From: CAYPNF01 sp964411985
GTDB lineage: Bacteria; Verrucomicrobiota; Verrucomicrobiia; Limisphaerales; J093
Length of the DNA stretch: 64,000 bases
NCBI GenBank assembly: GCA_964411985.1
Contig: CAYPNF010000043.1
Coordinates: 1-64,000 of the forward strand
Direction: 5' to 3'
Shown: one piece after another, positions 1-8,920 of the stretch
Position numbering within the stretch: the stretch's first letter is position 1
Layout: each line of letters opens with the position of its first letter
Program-made: the position numbers and the translations under genes
The notes under the pieces: model-generated
Databases searched by the model: none
The model's input: the letters and a program-made list of their open reading frames with translations, nothing else
What the model was told of the DNA's origin: nothing

Positions 1-112
1 GGACCGCCGGGCCGTCCGCACCCCCGGACATCGCAGCGCGATGTCCCTACCTTCCGCACTCCAAAAGCTGGCGCTACAGCGGTAGGCTCACGCACACTCC
101 GCCAGGTCTGGA
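1..112. repeat. Intergenic hairpin at the window edge
   Basis: No gene is seen in these bases, which lie downstream of the minus-strand GH127 gene. Positions 26-34 (GGACATCGC) pair perfectly with 38-46 (GCGATGTCC) around a 3-nt loop, and CTACC follows at once. The right flank resembles the end of the 29-bp repeat at 32492-32520, which also ends in a GC-rich stretch and CCCTACC. It could act as a transcription terminator, but there is no T-run on either side, so a dispersed repeat is the safer reading. Confidence 0.45.
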
Positions 113-2620
113 CTACTTCGTCCCCTCTCCCCCTACCTGCCACTCGAGGATGCCTCCGGAAAACCCAGCCTGCAGATCCACCTCCAGACGGAGCCCAGCA
201 GTCGTGATCGGCGCAAACCGCACGATACTATAAGCGTCCTTCTTCACCTCGTAAGCAGCGACGCCAGCAAGCGGCTTCCAAGTCGAGCCCTCCTTGTACA
301 ACAAACGCCAGGAGGCTGGCACACGGCATTGCCCTGCCCCGGTGTCGTCGAACCAATACACCCTGGCTTCACTCACCCGCGTGGGTTTCTGGAACTCATA
401 CTGGACCCACTCGCGGCTGCCCCGATGATCCCACCAGGTTAAGCGCGGAATGCTGTGATCATTCGAATGGGCGGGTTCGAGTTGGTCGTTCAGCGCAGTC
501 ACAGAGTCGTTGGCCCACACATGGGACGCGCTGACCGTGCTCAACGCGGCGACGGTAGGGATGGGAGCTACCGCAGCCTTCTCCTCGGTGCGCGGAAGCC
601 AGACCGACATCTCGTTCGGACCCCGATGATTCCAGGCATAGTAGGGCACCAACACCAACTCGGCCGGCGCAACACTTGACTGGCCCGCAGCATCGCGCTT
701 TCGCGCGAATCCCTGGGCCGTGATCACCGTAATCCCGTTAAGCAGGCCGGAACGAAACTCGGTCTTGAACCTGGCCTTGTCTGGAAGAAACTTGTTCAGC
801 ACCTTGCCACCATTGTCGGCCCCCTCCGCACAATAGAGTATGGGACCACGCTCAACGGCAACTCGCCCCGCATCTTCTTTCACCATCCCATGAGCCAGGA
901 CACGACGCACGGGCATGGGTAGGTTGAACTCGACGACGTCGCCCGCTTTCCACTGGCGCTTCACCATTGCGTATCCCTTGTCGAGTTGGAGTGGCACGCC
1001 TTTTCCGTTCACCTTGAGTCCCACCTGCTTCTCCAAGAGCACGGCTGGAGGGAGCTTCGGCGCTGCGATCGGTTCATAGCGATAGAGATCGCTGGGCACC
1101 GCCTCGCCGCGGGCCCAACCCGGAATACGAATCTTGAGGGTGAAATCAGCAGGCACATCCGCGGAGACGGTCAGACGGGTTTTCCCATCCCACGGATAGC
1201 CCGTTTCCTGCCGAAGCTGCACCTTGTGCCCGGAAACACTGGCTTCAGCAGTTCCACCGACAAAGAGGTTTACATACAGCTCCTCGCCGCGCGTGGCGTA
1301 AATGTACCCCGCGATGGAGGGGATGAACCGCACCACGTTCACGGGACAGCAGGAACACCCAAACCAAGGCGCCCGAACGTTGTCGCCATGGTTGAACTTG
1401 GTCCGACCATCGGTTTCCAGGGGGTTGGGGTAGAAAAAGCGGTCACCGGTCATGGAAATGCCGCTGAGGAATCCGTTGTAGAGAATCCGTTCGAGCACAT
1501 CCACATACTTAGCGTCGCCGTGCAAGAGGAACATGTGGTGGTTCCACAGGGCATTCGCAATGGCGGCACAGGTCTCCAGGTAAGCACCCCGGTTGGGGAG
1601 TTCGTATTTCGCTCCAAAAGCCTCACCATCGGGTCGTGCCCCAATGCCGCCAGTCAAGTGAAGTTTCCCCTCCACCACATCATTCCAGATGCGCCCGATT
1701 GCCGACACATAGTCCTGGTTGCCCGTCATGGCTGCCACGTCCGCCATGCCGGCGTACATGTACCCAGCCCGAACAGCATGCCCCACAGCCTCGCTTTGCT
1801 CGACTACCGGCTGGTGGTCCTGGGCGTACGCCCCGTAAAGTTTGTGCGTTTCGGGACGCCCTCGAATGTCCAGCAGGTACTTGGAGAAGTTGAGGTATTT
1901 CTCCTGACCAGTGGCGCGGTAAAGCTTCACCAGGCCGATCTCGATCTCTTCGTGCCCGGAGGGATACTGGATTTTGCCTGGACCGAAGGTCTCACAGAGG
2001 TAATCGGCGTTCTTGATGGCCACGTTGAGCAGGCTCTTCTTCCCCGTGGCCTGGTAGTGGGCCACGGCTGCCTCGTACATGTGACCCACGTTGTACAACT
2101 CATGGCTGCCTGCCAGCTTGGAGAAACGCGTGGGGCCGAAGAAATCGACCTGGCCTTGGGGATTGATTGTGCGCGCCGTGTAGAGGTACCCATCTGGCTC
2201 CTGCGCGGCGGCGATCTTCGCAATCAATTCGTCCAGGTACCGATCCAGCTTGGGGTCCGGCTGCATGGCCAGGATGTACGCCGCACCCTCCACGACTTTG
2301 AAGACGTCGGAGTCGTCAAACGGGGTTCCCTTGAAGTCACCCGGCATCAACTTGCCCGCCTTGGCAAAGTTGTCGATGCGACCGGTCTCCTCGCATTTCT
2401 CGAAATCATACCAGACCGTGCGAACACGGTTCGTCTCAAACCGAGGCGACCAGAAGGAGTCCTGAACCTTGACCGAAGTAAACGGGACTGGTTGGTAGGG
2501 ATAGTCACGAACCGGCTCGGCAAGGAGGAAGCCGGCACCTACCCAACTGCCCATGACTGAGAGCATGAACCATCGGCTCTTGCGTAGAGCCGTTGAGAGA
2601 TCATCCAAGGAGAAATGCAT
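113..2620 (-). CDS. Secreted GH127 (DUF1680) beta-L-arabinofuranosidase-like glycosidase
   Basis: An 835-residue protein of the GH127 family, whose known members release beta-L-arabinofuranose from plant glycans. Residues 1-34 look like an export signal with a long basic start followed by a hydrophobic stretch ending at LLA-EP. The (alpha/alpha)6 catalytic domain runs from about 45 to 520. The residues matching the known zinc-cysteine centre are visible: E349 and C351 in LETC, and C424-C425 in GCSCCPVN, with E333 in GEAF as the likely acid/base. This supports an active enzyme using a cysteine nucleophile. A beta-sandwich follows, and the last 140 residues resemble an F5/8 (discoidin-like) carbohydrate-binding module. 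The gene stands alone, with 586 bp of non-coding DNA upstream, but lies beside oxidoreductase and regulator genes of sugar use. The substrate is inferred from the family only, and GH127 members vary. Confidence 0.9.
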   Translation of the reverse strand: MHFSLDDLSTALRKSRWFMLSVMGSWVGAGFLLAEPVRDYPYQPVPFTSVKVQDSFWSPRFETNRVRTVWYDFEKCEETGRIDNFAKAGKLMPGDFKGTPFDDSDVFKVVEGAAYILAMQPDPKLDRYLDELIAKIAAAQEPDGYLYTARTINPQGQVDFFGPTRFSKLAGSHELYNVGHMYEAAVAHYQATGKKSLLNVAIKNADYLCETFGPGKIQYPSGHEEIEIGLVKLYRATGQEKYLNFSKYLLDIRGRPETHKLYGAYAQDHQPVVEQSEAVGHAVRAGYMYAGMADVAAMTGNQDYVSAIGRIWNDVVEGKLHLTGGIGARPDGEAFGAKYELPNRGAYLETCAAIANALWNHHMFLLHGDAKYVDVLERILYNGFLSGISMTGDRFFYPNPLETDGRTKFNHGDNVRAPWFGCSCCPVNVVRFIPSIAGYIYATRGEELYVNLFVGGTAEASVSGHKVQLRQETGYPWDGKTRLTVSADVPADFTLKIRIPGWARGEAVPSDLYRYEPIAAPKLPPAVLLEKQVGLKVNGKGVPLQLDKGYAMVKRQWKAGDVVEFNLPMPVRRVLAHGMVKEDAGRVAVERGPILYCAEGADNGGKVLNKFLPDKARFKTEFRSGLLNGITVITAQGFARKRDAAGQSSVAPAELVLVPYYAWNHRGPNEMSVWLPRTEEKAAVAPIPTVAALSTVSASHVWANDSVTALNDQLEPAHSNDHSIPRLTWWDHRGSREWVQYEFQKPTRVSEARVYWFDDTGAGQCRVPASWRLLYKEGSTWKPLAGVAAYEVKKDAYSIVRFAPITTAGLRLEVDLQAGFSGGILEWQVGGEGTK

Positions 2621-3206
2621 GACGGGAAAAGTAGCGACTCTCGGAACAACTGCAAGCAGGATGGAATGTCATGGCTCGACGAGCCGCCGTGCTGGAGTTT
2701 GGACAGTTCCCAGGCTCGACTTTATCGCACACTTCGGCGATTCGGTACGACAAGAGGGAAGGATGTTCGCAATCGAAACCCTGAGGGCCTCTGACCGAGC
2801 ACTGATAAGCACGGCGAGTTTGGCGAACCTCACGGACGGTTGGGATAAGCACCATGCCGTGGACGATCAGCTGGTTCGTATCGCTTTGATGCTGCGCAGA
2901 TTGTCTTGCCCCAGCCGGAACCCCAACCTATATCGGGTTTATCGCAAAATCGACAAAGTGCTCGATCAAGTGTGCCACCAAGTGTTCCTGAATAGGCCCA
3001 TTGGACACGGAAAGTAGTCTGTCATATCACAACAGCACGTAGTGTCATCTTGACATGTCGTCAGGATGCTTTCCGACACCAACTACGCGCGGAAGCTCTC
3101 TTATGAGAAAGCGCAAAGCCGTTCACGGTCAGTTGCTTGAATCATCTCGCAACGTTGCTTTTTCGTGGACCCGAGGTCAGGATTGCTTACTCTTCGGTCA
3201 TGCTCC
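2621..3206. other. Non-coding gap between divergent GH127 and MBL-fold genes
   Basis: About 590 bp separate two divergent genes. Open frames here (for example 2553-3017 on the plus strand) have no recognisable domain, no start with a good ribosome binding site, and overlap the GH127 start, so I leave them out. A perfect 13-nt palindrome GGCTCGACGAGCC lies at 2673-2685, a member of the CTCGNCGAG hairpin family seen elsewhere in the window. Promoters of both flanking genes must lie here, but I cannot assign them with confidence. Confidence 0.5.
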
Positions 3207-4049
3207 ATGAGTAACACCCTTGTCATCACGGTGCTGGTGGAGAACTCCGTCCAAGGGCGGGAGTTAATGGCAGAGCACGGCCTGGCCTTCCACATTCAAG
3301 CTGGAGCGAACACCATGCTCTTCGACACGGGCCAATCGGGACTGGTTCTCTCCAACGCTCGGGGGTTGGGAATGGATCTGTCCCGCCTTCGGGCCATCGC
3401 GCTCAGCCACGGGCACTACGACCACACGGGAGGCTTGCGCGCGGTCAGGGACATCGCCCCGGATGCCCAACTGTATACGCATCCGGGAGCACTAGGCCCG
3501 CATTTCACGCGCAACCCGGACGGGACCACGCGCAACCTCGGAATGAGCAAGCGGACTCGCGAATCAATCCTGGCTGGTGCTCAGCCATTTTGCCCCACCA
3601 CCGGGCCCACGGAGGTCCTGAGCGGAGTCTTCCTCACCGGTGAGATCCCGCGAATAACGGACTTTGAGGACGTGGGCGGCCCGTTCGTCCTGGACGACGC
3701 AGGCAGGGATCCGGACCCAATCCTGGACGATCAGGCGCTGTTCTTTGACACCCAGAGGGGCGTGGCCGTCATTCTCGGCTGTGCGCACGCAGGAGTACTG
3801 AATACCATGCGCTACATCCAGCAACTCACGAACGGCCGGCCGATTCACACGGTCGTCGGTGGAATGCACTTACTGAACGCCACCACGGAACGAATCGTGC
3901 GAACGGCTGAGGCTCTGCGCGAGCTCGGTGTCCAACGCATCGGCCCAGCTCACTGCACCGGCATCGCCGCCACCGCGCGGCTCTGGAACGACTTGCCCGG
4001 CACCTGTACCGCGTGTGGTGTCGGAAACCGATTCGCTTTTCAACGGTAG
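3207..4049 (+). CDS. MBL-fold metallo-hydrolase, dihydropterin-phosphate synthase-like
   Basis: A 280-residue cytoplasmic metallo-beta-lactamase-fold protein. The metal-binding motif SHGHYDHTGG spans residues 67-76 (H68, H70, D72, H73), with H194 in GCAHAG as a further ligand and H249 in the final HC pair. This layout (SHGHxDHTGG, then GCAHAG, then GPxHCTG) is typical of the family annotated as 7,8-dihydropterin-6-methyl-4-(beta-D-ribofuranosyl)-aminobenzene-5'-phosphate synthase-like proteins, most of which have unknown real substrates. C267 and C270 (CTAC) near the end are also common in that group. The start was placed at the ATG at 3207, before MSNTLVITVLVEN, because the 14 residues upstream in the same frame do not belong to the fold. 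It is convergent with the Gfo/Idh gene downstream and has no operon partner. Confidence 0.82.
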   Translation: MSNTLVITVLVENSVQGRELMAEHGLAFHIQAGANTMLFDTGQSGLVLSNARGLGMDLSRLRAIALSHGHYDHTGGLRAVRDIAPDAQLYTHPGALGPHFTRNPDGTTRNLGMSKRTRESILAGAQPFCPTTGPTEVLSGVFLTGEIPRITDFEDVGGPFVLDDAGRDPDPILDDQALFFDTQRGVAVILGCAHAGVLNTMRYIQQLTNGRPIHTVVGGMHLLNATTERIVRTAEALRELGVQRIGPAHCTGIAATARLWNDLPGTCTACGVGNRFAFQR

Positions 4050-4127
4050 AAGCACGCCCCCCTGCCCCCGGACCTGCTTTCTATCAGATTTTGGTCAAGT
4101 AGATCATCCAATCGCAAGCCGAGAGGT

Positions 4128-5456
4128 TCAGACCCGTGGCAATTCCCAATCCCCCCGAAACTTGCGCGGCTGAAGCATCTTGTTCGCTGCAGAGTCCTTC
4201 ACAAACCGTTCTTTCACCGGATCCCATTGCAGCTTGCCGCCCCGCTTCACTGCGATGAGAGCGAGTTGGCAGAGCGTATCGCCCCGCACTGCGGCATCGA
4301 TGTCGCAGATGGCCCTTTTGCCACTCCGGATAGCATCAACAAAGTTGCGCGGGTGATTGCCGCTGACCGGCAACTGGACCGGCAAGTTCTTCTCCTGATT
4401 TTGTGGGTCCTCATCAAACTTCTCGTTGCTGGCCTTGAACCCACCCCGGTGAACATGGATCCAGGCAGATTCTCCCACAAACCGAATGCCATGCTCAAAC
4501 CCAGGCGTGCCGTCGCTGACAAACACGACTGGCGCGGCTTTCGCGTACTCGTAATGCACGCGCCAATGAAGGATGTTGTCAAGACTGCCGGACTTGGGGA
4601 ACTCACCCTGGCCCTCGACCGATACTGGGCCGGTCGCATCGCAGCCATTCCCCCATTGAGCGATATCGAGGTGGTGAATGCCCCAACAGGAGACCATGCC
4701 CAGGGAGAAGTTGGAGAGATTCTCGTGGTTGTCGCGCTGGAGTTTCTCCTCGTGAAAGTCGGTCCACGGTGCCGGGCCGACCCATCGATCCCAGTTCACG
4801 TATTCCGGCACCGGCTGGGCGGGGTAGGTGGGCCCCGTTTTGCCAGCAGGCACCGAAACCTGGATTTCTTTCAGCTTGCCCAACCTCCCGCTCAGCGCGA
4901 GCGCGCAGGCGCGACGGAACCCAGCCTCCGAGCGCTGCTGTGTGCCGAACTGGAATACCACACCCTCCTTGTGGACGGCAGCACGAACCCGCTTGGCTTC
5001 CTCGAAGGACATCGCCATCGGCTTTTCGTGGTAGATGTGTTTGCCATGCAGGATCGCGTCGGCCGAAGGGATGCTGTGCCAATGGACCGGGAGGGCCATT
5101 AACACCGCATCCATGGAGCGATCGGCGTTGAACTGCCGGAAGTCGCGGTACACCTTGACCTCATCCCGTCCGTAAGTGGTCGCAATCTTCTGCTTCGCCG
5201 CGGCCAGGTTGCGCTCATTCACGTCGCAAATGGCGGTCACCCGAACATCCGCGAAGTTCAAGAAGGCACCCAGATCGTACTGGCCCTGGGCTCCAACTCC
5301 GATCACGCCCAGGGTGAGCTTGTCGTTAGGACTAGGCTTGCGATCGAGTCCCAGCACGTGGCCAGGGACGACCAGACTTGCAGCACCCGCCGCGAGGACA
5401 GATTTGAGAAAGCCGCGGCGCGCAAAGGAGGTAATGGGAACACCGTTCGATTTCAT
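4128..5456 (-). CDS. Tat-exported Gfo/Idh/MocA family oxidoreductase
   Basis: A 442-residue NAD(P)-dependent sugar oxidoreductase family protein. It begins with a twin-arginine signal (RRGFLK at about residues 12-17, then a hydrophobic stretch ending in VPGHVLG), so it is exported folded, as is common for these enzymes in Verrucomicrobiota and Planctomycetes. The Rossmann motif GVIGVGAQGQ follows the signal, and HEKPMA supplies the conserved lysine of the EKP motif. The start at 5456 is fixed by a 4-bp ATGA overlap with the stop of the upstream oxidoreductase gene (5453-6586), so the two are translationally coupled. The substrate is unknown; the context of GH127, XylR and URO-D-family genes suggests a sugar or sugar acid. 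Confidence 0.88.
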   Translation of the reverse strand: MKSNGVPITSFARRGFLKSVLAAGAASLVVPGHVLGLDRKPSPNDKLTLGVIGVGAQGQYDLGAFLNFADVRVTAICDVNERNLAAAKQKIATTYGRDEVKVYRDFRQFNADRSMDAVLMALPVHWHSIPSADAILHGKHIYHEKPMAMSFEEAKRVRAAVHKEGVVFQFGTQQRSEAGFRRACALALSGRLGKLKEIQVSVPAGKTGPTYPAQPVPEYVNWDRWVGPAPWTDFHEEKLQRDNHENLSNFSLGMVSCWGIHHLDIAQWGNGCDATGPVSVEGQGEFPKSGSLDNILHWRVHYEYAKAAPVVFVSDGTPGFEHGIRFVGESAWIHVHRGGFKASNEKFDEDPQNQEKNLPVQLPVSGNHPRNFVDAIRSGKRAICDIDAAVRGDTLCQLALIAVKRGGKLQWDPVKERFVKDSAANKMLQPRKFRGDWELPRV

Positions 5457-6586
5457 GATGACAACGTAAACTTCGGCAGTTGGATCACCGCCCCACCCTT
5501 CAGCGCCGACTGATGGGCGCACAAACCCACGCAGGTCCAGTTGGCGGACTGGGCGGCATTCGGGAACGGGGCACGGTCCTCCGCCAGAGCGGATGCAAAC
5601 TCATGCGCCAGGTGCGGATGACTCCCACCGTGTCCGCTCCCCTGGGTAAAGCTCAGGTGCGTCTTCTTCTTGGCATCGTAGACCCCTTGAGTCGTGTACT
5701 TGGCGATGCTCTTGGGCAGGAGTTTGGCGTAATCCGGACATTTCACGGATTTGGGAATCTTCGGTTCAGGCAGCTTCGCCGTGTGAATCAGCAAAGGCTC
5801 GTGTTCCACCAGAGGCCACTCCACCGTCTTCTTGCTGCCGTAAACATCGAAGCTCTCCCGATACTGGCGAGCGGTATCGAATAGCGACCGGTAGATGCGC
5901 GCGCTCAGGTCGGACTTCCGGAACTTGATATGGGCGCTTTCCACCGCGAACGGCGATCCATACGCCTCGATCAGCTCCTTGCGGATGGTGCCCGATCCGA
6001 AACAACTGACCGATTCCGCGTCCAGCCGGAGCAACCCCGCCACCGGCCCGACGCAATGGGTCGCGTACCACATGGGGGGAAGGCCGGGCCAGTAGTTGGG
6101 CCAGCCGTCCATATCCTGTTGGTGACTCGCCTGAAGGAACTGCACGCGGCCCAATTCGCCCTTTTCGTAAAGCTCTTTGATGAACAGGAATTCCCTGGAA
6201 TAGACCACCGTCTCCATCATCATGTACTTCAACCCGGTCTTCTTGACCAAATCCACGATCTTCTTACAGTCGGCGATGCTCGTGGCCATGGGGACGGTGC
6301 AGGCCACATGTTTGCCGGCTTTTAGGGCCGCAATGCTCATCCACGCATGGTCAGGAATAGGGGAGTTGATGTGCACCGCATCCACCGCAGGATCTTTCAG
6401 TAACGTTGCGAAGTCCGTGTACCGCTTCGACACCCCAAAATAGTCCCCCACGGCGTTGAGTTTCTGCTCGTTCCTTTGGCAAATGGCGTAGCAATCGGTC
6501 AAGGGATGCTTCTGCCAGAGCGGGATGAATTCGGCGCCAAATCCGAGGCCAACGATGGCGATGTTCAGCTTTCGTGTGGTAGGCAT
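5453..6586 (-). CDS. Cytoplasmic Gfo/Idh/MocA oxidoreductase with CTVP in place of EKP
   Basis: A 377-residue Gfo/Idh/MocA family protein without a signal peptide. The Rossmann motif GLGFGAEF starts near residue 12. Where most relatives have EKP with the catalytic or cofactor-contacting lysine, this one reads ACTVPMATS. That variant is shared by a subgroup of the family and suggests altered chemistry or a loss of the usual dehydrogenase function. The start was set at the ATG at 6586 (MPTTRKLNIAIVG), because the longer frame adds residues ahead of the Rossmann strand. It is divergent from the XylR-like regulator at 6715, leaving 128 bp for shared control, and its stop overlaps the start of the next gene by ATGA. 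Together the two oxidoreductases may form a two-step pathway split between cytoplasm and periplasm. Confidence 0.85.
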   Translation of the reverse strand: MPTTRKLNIAIVGLGFGAEFIPLWQKHPLTDCYAICQRNEQKLNAVGDYFGVSKRYTDFATLLKDPAVDAVHINSPIPDHAWMSIAALKAGKHVACTVPMATSIADCKKIVDLVKKTGLKYMMMETVVYSREFLFIKELYEKGELGRVQFLQASHQQDMDGWPNYWPGLPPMWYATHCVGPVAGLLRLDAESVSCFGSGTIRKELIEAYGSPFAVESAHIKFRKSDLSARIYRSLFDTARQYRESFDVYGSKKTVEWPLVEHEPLLIHTAKLPEPKIPKSVKCPDYAKLLPKSIAKYTTQGVYDAKKKTHLSFTQGSGHGGSHPHLAHEFASALAEDRAPFPNAAQSANWTCVGLCAHQSALKGGAVIQLPKFTLSS

Positions 6587-6714
6587 AGGGCAATGAGGAT
6601 GCCAGAGGGTGCCTTGCTTCGCCATGAGGTCTTGCGCATTTCCATTGAGAAAATTCACCGTCGCAACCGGACCTGCCGGCTGCTAGGCTGCACACCGAAA
6701 TCGTGACCCATGGC

Positions 6715-7854
6715 ATGAAACAGGTAGCGCTGCTCATCGAAACCTCGAATGCGTATGCCCGCGGACTCTTGCGGGGCATCGTGGCCTATCTTCGGGAGCA
6801 TCGACCCTGGTCGCTCCACCTGGCCGAACATGGGCGAGGCGATCTGCCCCCTCGCTGGCTGAAGCGATGGCAGGGCGACGGCATCATCGCCCGCATCGAG
6901 ACCCCAGCCATGGCCAGGGCCCTGGCGAAACTCCGAGCCCCGATCGTGGATGTCAGCGCGGCCAGGCTGCTACCGGACCTTCCCTGGTTTGAGACCGACG
7001 ATGCTAGTTTTGCCCAACTGGGCTTTGAGCACCTGCGCGAACGAGGATTCACGCGCTTCGCCTTTTGCGGGGACCCGCGCTTCAACTGGTCGATCTGGCG
7101 TGCCCAGCACTTCCGCCGTGCGGCTGAGTCCCACCAGATGGAATGCCACGAGTACCAACCCCTGCGGGCCTTCCAGCCTGACGACACCGAGCTCATTGAG
7201 GATCTGGCCCGTTGGCTCAAGCGGTTGCCGAAACCGATCGGGATTATGGCCTGCTATGATCTGCGCGGGCAACAGGTACTGGATGCCTGCCGCCGGGCCC
7301 GGATTGCTGTTCCTGAGGAAGTTGCGGTCCTGGGGGTGGACAACGATGAGTTGCTCTGCGAATTGTCCAATCCGCCGCTCTCGAGCGTGATTCCCAACAC
7401 TCACCGGACCGGGTACGCCGCCGCGGCCCTGCTCTCCGAAATGATGTCGGGCCGGAAGGTGCATGGAGAGACCTGCCTGGTGCCTCCGGTGGGGATCGCC
7501 ACCCGCCAAAGCACGGACGTGGTCGCCGTGGACGATCGGACCCTTGCCATGACCATGCGTTTCATCCGCGAGCATGCCTGTGAAGGAGTGAATGTGAAGG
7601 AGGTGCTGCGCGCTGTTCCCCAGTCACGAAGGCAACTCGAGACCCGATTTCAGAAGGTCTTTGGACGCACTCCCCACGAGGAAATCCTGCGGGTCCAACT
7701 CAACCGCGCCAGCCAACTACTCATCGAAACGGATCTCCCCTTGAGTGAAATCGCCGACAGAGCCGGATTTGCCCATGTTGAGTACCTAAGCGTGGTGTTC
7801 AAGAAACGGTTCGGAATCCCCCCAGGCAGGTATCGAAGCCAGAACCGACCCTAA
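6715..7854 (+). CDS. XylR-type (LacI-like sensor plus AraC HTH) transcription regulator
   Basis: A 379-residue regulator. Residues 1 to about 265 form a periplasmic-binding-protein-like sensor of the LacI/XylR kind, containing motifs such as IGIMACYDLRGQQVLDACR and VAVLGVDNDELLCELSNPPL that are typical of XylR sensors. Residues from about 275 to the end carry an AraC-type double helix-turn-helix (RASQLLIETDLPLSEIADRAGF, then FKKRFGIPPGRYR). Known relatives bind a sugar such as xylose and activate nearby catabolic genes. The ATG at 6715 (MKQVALLIETS) was preferred over a GTG four codons upstream, since relatives begin at this strand. It is divergent from the Gfo/Idh pair and 23 bp ahead of the URO-D-like gene, so both are likely targets. 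Confidence 0.9.
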   Translation: MKQVALLIETSNAYARGLLRGIVAYLREHRPWSLHLAEHGRGDLPPRWLKRWQGDGIIARIETPAMARALAKLRAPIVDVSAARLLPDLPWFETDDASFAQLGFEHLRERGFTRFAFCGDPRFNWSIWRAQHFRRAAESHQMECHEYQPLRAFQPDDTELIEDLARWLKRLPKPIGIMACYDLRGQQVLDACRRARIAVPEEVAVLGVDNDELLCELSNPPLSSVIPNTHRTGYAAAALLSEMMSGRKVHGETCLVPPVGIATRQSTDVVAVDDRTLAMTMRFIREHACEGVNVKEVLRAVPQSRRQLETRFQKVFGRTPHEEILRVQLNRASQLLIETDLPLSEIADRAGFAHVEYLSVVFKKRFGIPPGRYRSQNRP

Positions 7855-7877
7855 CTGAGGATCATAACAACAACCCT

Positions 7878-8873
7878 ATGACAGTCACCCGCACAGAACT
7901 GGTGCGAAAGGCCATCCGGTTCGGATCACCCGAGCGCGTCCCCATTGTTTTCTGGAATCGAGATCAGACCGACGGCGATCTTCTGGTTTATCACCTTGCG
8001 CTGGGAGCGCCAGGAGACGGCACTCCCAACGCATGGAACTGGAGTACCAATGAGTGGGGCTACCGCCTCGAATCCATTGGCGACGGAACCATGGGACACC
8101 CGGTCGCGCCCTTCTACCGGGAACTGCCGTCGGCCGAAGCGATTCTGGCTCCCCAATTGCGCGAAGCCGAACGTATGTCCGAGTTGGCCCCTTTCCTGGA
8201 TCGCTGTGGCGACCGCTATCGTCTGGCGAGCCTGGACTTGAGCGGCTTCACCGTCTACACGCTCTTGCGAGGGTTCGAGAACGCGATGCAGGACTTTCTG
8301 CTTTATCCGGAGGGGTTTGCAGGTTTGATGAATCGGATCATCGAGTTTGAATGCGACCTGATGCGCATGGCGCGGAAGCATGGCTTCCATGGGATCCATT
8401 TCGCGGACGACTGGGGTACTCAGACGGGACTGATGATCTCCCCTCCCTTGTGGCGTCGGCTGTTCAAGCCTCTGTATACTCGACAGTTTGCGCTGGCTCA
8501 CGAACTCGGCCTGGATACCTGGTACCACTGCTGTGGCAACTTTGACCTCATCCTCGATGACTTCCACGAGATCGGGGCCGATGTGATCAACATCTCCCAG
8601 CCCAACGTGGTCGATATCGCTGGGGTGGGTCGTCGCCTGCGCGGTAAACAGTGTTTCATGATGCCCATCAGCTACCAGACTGTTTCTATCCGAGGTACGC
8701 CGGACGAAATCCGCGCCGAAGCACGACGGCTATATGATCTACTGGGCTCTCCGACGGGAGGATTCATCGGCTACGTGGAGGAATACGGGGTCATGGGAAT
8801 GTCCTCCGAGAACTACCGGGCCTGCGGCGAAGCGTTTCGGTGCCTTACCCCCTGCTCTGCGACCAGCGGGTAG
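7878..8873 (+). CDS. Uroporphyrinogen decarboxylase (URO-D) family protein
   Basis: A 331-residue protein with the URO-D/methyltransferase TIM-barrel fold. Typical features are HFADDWGTQTGLMISP, where the barrel strand carries acidic residues, and WYHCCGNFDLILDDFHEIGADVIN, which matches the HxCG/GxxxxLLxxxxxxGxDxx pattern of the MtaA/CmuA side of the family. True HemE is about 340-360 residues and starts with an LRxxxR segment that I do not see here, so this is unlikely to be the haem enzyme. Similar genes are frequent beside sugar-use genes in Verrucomicrobiota and Planctomycetes, with no assigned reaction. It follows the XylR-like regulator by 23 bp and is probably cotranscribed with it. 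Confidence 0.78.
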   Translation: MTVTRTELVRKAIRFGSPERVPIVFWNRDQTDGDLLVYHLALGAPGDGTPNAWNWSTNEWGYRLESIGDGTMGHPVAPFYRELPSAEAILAPQLREAERMSELAPFLDRCGDRYRLASLDLSGFTVYTLLRGFENAMQDFLLYPEGFAGLMNRIIEFECDLMRMARKHGFHGIHFADDWGTQTGLMISPPLWRRLFKPLYTRQFALAHELGLDTWYHCCGNFDLILDDFHEIGADVINISQPNVVDIAGVGRRLRGKQCFMMPISYQTVSIRGTPDEIRAEARRLYDLLGSPTGGFIGYVEEYGVMGMSSENYRACGEAFRCLTPCSATSG

Positions 8874-8896
8874 GTCACCTCTCGCCGAGAGGTGAC
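8874..8896. repeat. Perfect hairpin with CTCGCCGAG core after the URO-D-like gene
   Basis: A 23-nt perfect palindrome (11 bp arms, one central base) begins at the stop codon of the URO-D-like gene. Its core CTCGCCGAG is shared with hairpins at 12478-12498 and, as close variants, at 2673-2685, 12572-12582 and 14727-14739. There is no T-run after the stem, so it is either a Rho-independent-like structure lacking the tail or a dispersed intergenic repeat. Confidence 0.6.
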
Positions 8897-8920
8897 TTCA
8901 TTGGAATAGAGGCGGTGGGA

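Noticed and set aside
986..2560. 524-codon open frame on the plus strand
   Set aside because: It lies fully inside the minus-strand GH127 gene and is a high-GC shadow frame with no domain.
2553..3017. 154-codon open frame on the plus strand in the GH127 upstream gap
   Set aside because: It has no signal, domain or ribosome binding site and overlaps the GH127 start; codon use does not look coding.
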